From positions 1-18,062 of the forward strand of contig DAGQ01000055.1 in NCBI GenBank assembly GCA_002498205.1: 18,062 nt of DNA. The letters are read 5' to 3'. The position numbers and the translations under genes were made by a program. This DNA comes from Euryarchaeota archaeon UBA596 (GTDB taxonomy: Archaea > Thermoplasmatota > Poseidoniia > Poseidoniales > Poseidoniaceae). The notes under the pieces were generated by a model. It saw nothing but the letters and a program-made list of their open reading frames with translations, was not told where the DNA came from and did not search any database. Positions 17,486 to 18,062 of the stretch are shown piece after piece; positions within the stretch are counted from its first letter, which is position 1, and every line of letters starts with the position of its first letter.

Positions 17486-17502
17486 CGGCCCCGTAGGGGC
17501 CG
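17486..17502. terminator. GC-rich hairpin between the TatD-like gene and fabI
   Basis: CGGCCCC-GTA-GGGGCCG is a perfect 7-bp, all-GC stem with a 3-nt loop, 4 nt after the TatD-like stop codon (minus strand) and about 30 nt before the first possible fabI start. It stands out in AT-rich surroundings. There is no T-run directly after it; AGTTTTTG follows about 25 nt later on the minus strand. It may be a transcript end, an attenuator or an RNA-processing or stability site. Confidence 0.35.
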
Positions 17503-17506
17503 TGTT

Positions 17507-18062
17507 CTAAGGTGAATTTAATTCGCCATAAATCATGTTTGGTAACTCTTGATGCATATTAAAAAACATCTCCTCATCCAATCCCTTTTCTTCTGCTAAT
17601 GATGCTAATTGTTGTGTCCTTTTTGGCACAGTCTTTGGGCCTAAAACAGCCCCTGGCCTTCTAGGGTCATCCATATAATCCGTTTCCAACATAAATCCAT
17701 GATCACTAAATTTACACGTTTCAATTAATTTACCAATTGCGTCTTTACCTAAATTCACACTAGGAGTGATTTTTCCAACCATTGAAGTTGATACATCTGC
17801 AGGTGCAAAATGCCTAACTAGAAAAACAGGATTTAAACCAACACGTTCAGCCATAGATTCTAAATCCTCGTAAGTTTGATTACCATTCTCTTCCATGTGT
17901 AATTGTAAAGGTATCTTTTCCCTTTTTGACAATCTCATTGTATCCTCAAGTAATTTATTTGATAATTCAAATACCTCATCAGAAGTTTTCCAATGAGGCC
18001 TTCCAACCTCTCCAATTGCTACAGCATCTCCTTCTTGGAAAAAATTTAATGCCACATCAATA
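17507..18062 (-). CDS. TatD-family metal-dependent hydrolase, archaeal type, 5' end outside window
   Basis: The C-terminal part (about 184 codons) of a TIM-barrel amidohydrolase-superfamily enzyme. The frame is open to the window edge, and the GTG at 18055 is probably internal, because the N-terminal HxHxD metal motif of the family is missing here. Counting from that GTG, visible metal-site motifs are GEVG (15-18, Glu16), LH (His53 in PLQLHMEE), RHF (His82) and LETD (Asp126). The DPRRPGAVLGPKTVPKR segment resembles the archaeal TatD-like group (COG1099-like) more than bacterial TatD nucleases. Substrate is unknown; family members include DNases and other phosphoesterases. It reads in the same direction as fabI with a 49-nt gap containing a GC hairpin, so co-transcription with the synthase genes is possible but not evident, and it has no obvious role in lipid synthesis. 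Confidence 0.8.
   Translation of the reverse strand, partial: IDVALNFFQEGDAVAIGEVGRPHWKTSDEVFELSNKLLEDTMRLSKREKIPLQLHMEENGNQTYEDLESMAERVGLNPVFLVRHFAPADVSTSMVGKITPSVNLGKDAIGKLIETCKFSDHGFMLETDYMDDPRRPGAVLGPKTVPKRTQQLASLAEEKGLDEEMFFNMHQELPNMIYGELNSP

Noticed and set aside
1..18062. Mobile element, prophage or genomic island boundary
   Set aside because: No transposase, integrase, flanking direct repeats or phage genes are visible. The tRNA-Gly could serve as an attachment site, but I found no duplicated tRNA 3' end elsewhere in the window.

Overview
The window looks like AT-rich chromosomal DNA from an uncultivated marine euryarchaeon, most likely Marine Group II (Ca. Poseidoniales). Evidence for this: (i) a huge secreted subtilase built on DSDGDGYGDN-type calcium repeats and a C-terminal membrane anchor, a protein style very common in that group; (ii) an archaeal-type TatD-like hydrolase; (iii) a tRNA gene without encoded CCA; (iv) tightly packed genes with Shine-Dalgarno-like sites of GGTGAT/GGAG/GAGG type. 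The assignment is inference from protein style; no phylogenetic marker gene is present, and a bacterial source cannot be strictly excluded.

Layout. Left edge: the 3' part of a small two-helix membrane protein (+) converges, with a 4-bp overlap, on an ABC exporter half-transporter (-, 187-2007). A 110-bp divergent promoter region separates the exporter from a 1775-residue cell-surface serine protease (+, 2118-7445). The protease has a signal peptide, propeptide, S8 catalytic domain, C-terminal beta domain, a long Ca-binding repeat stalk with 12 cysteine pairs, an Ig-like domain, a transmembrane helix and a short cytosolic tail. A tRNA-Gly(TCC) follows at 7489-7558 (+).

The right-hand 10.5 kb is the most notable part. 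Read on the minus strand it is a compact set: a TatD-family hydrolase (partial at the window edge), an enoyl-ACP reductase of FabI type, a 2777-residue multidomain synthase and an Sfp-type 4'-phosphopantetheinyl transferase. FabI and the synthase abut with no spacer (TGA-ATG), and the synthase and transferase are separated by 3 nt. The synthase reads KS - malonyl-type AT - degenerate ACP-like segment - second KS with its own Cys/His/His - ACP - ACP - KR - DH. The ACP and KR motifs are those of PfaA/polyunsaturated-fatty-acid and heterocyst-glycolipid synthases. With the reductase acting in trans and the transferase loading the two ACPs, these three genes encode every activity needed to build and fully reduce a fatty acyl or polyketide chain from malonyl units. 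That is unexpected in an archaeon, because archaeal membrane lipids are isoprenoid and most archaea lack ACP-dependent fatty acid synthesis. The product cannot be read from the sequence.

An odd junction lies between the two halves: the phosphopantetheinyl transferase has no stop codon before it enters the antisense strand of the tRNA-Gly gene, so its last ten codons and its stop lie inside or at the edge of the tRNA.
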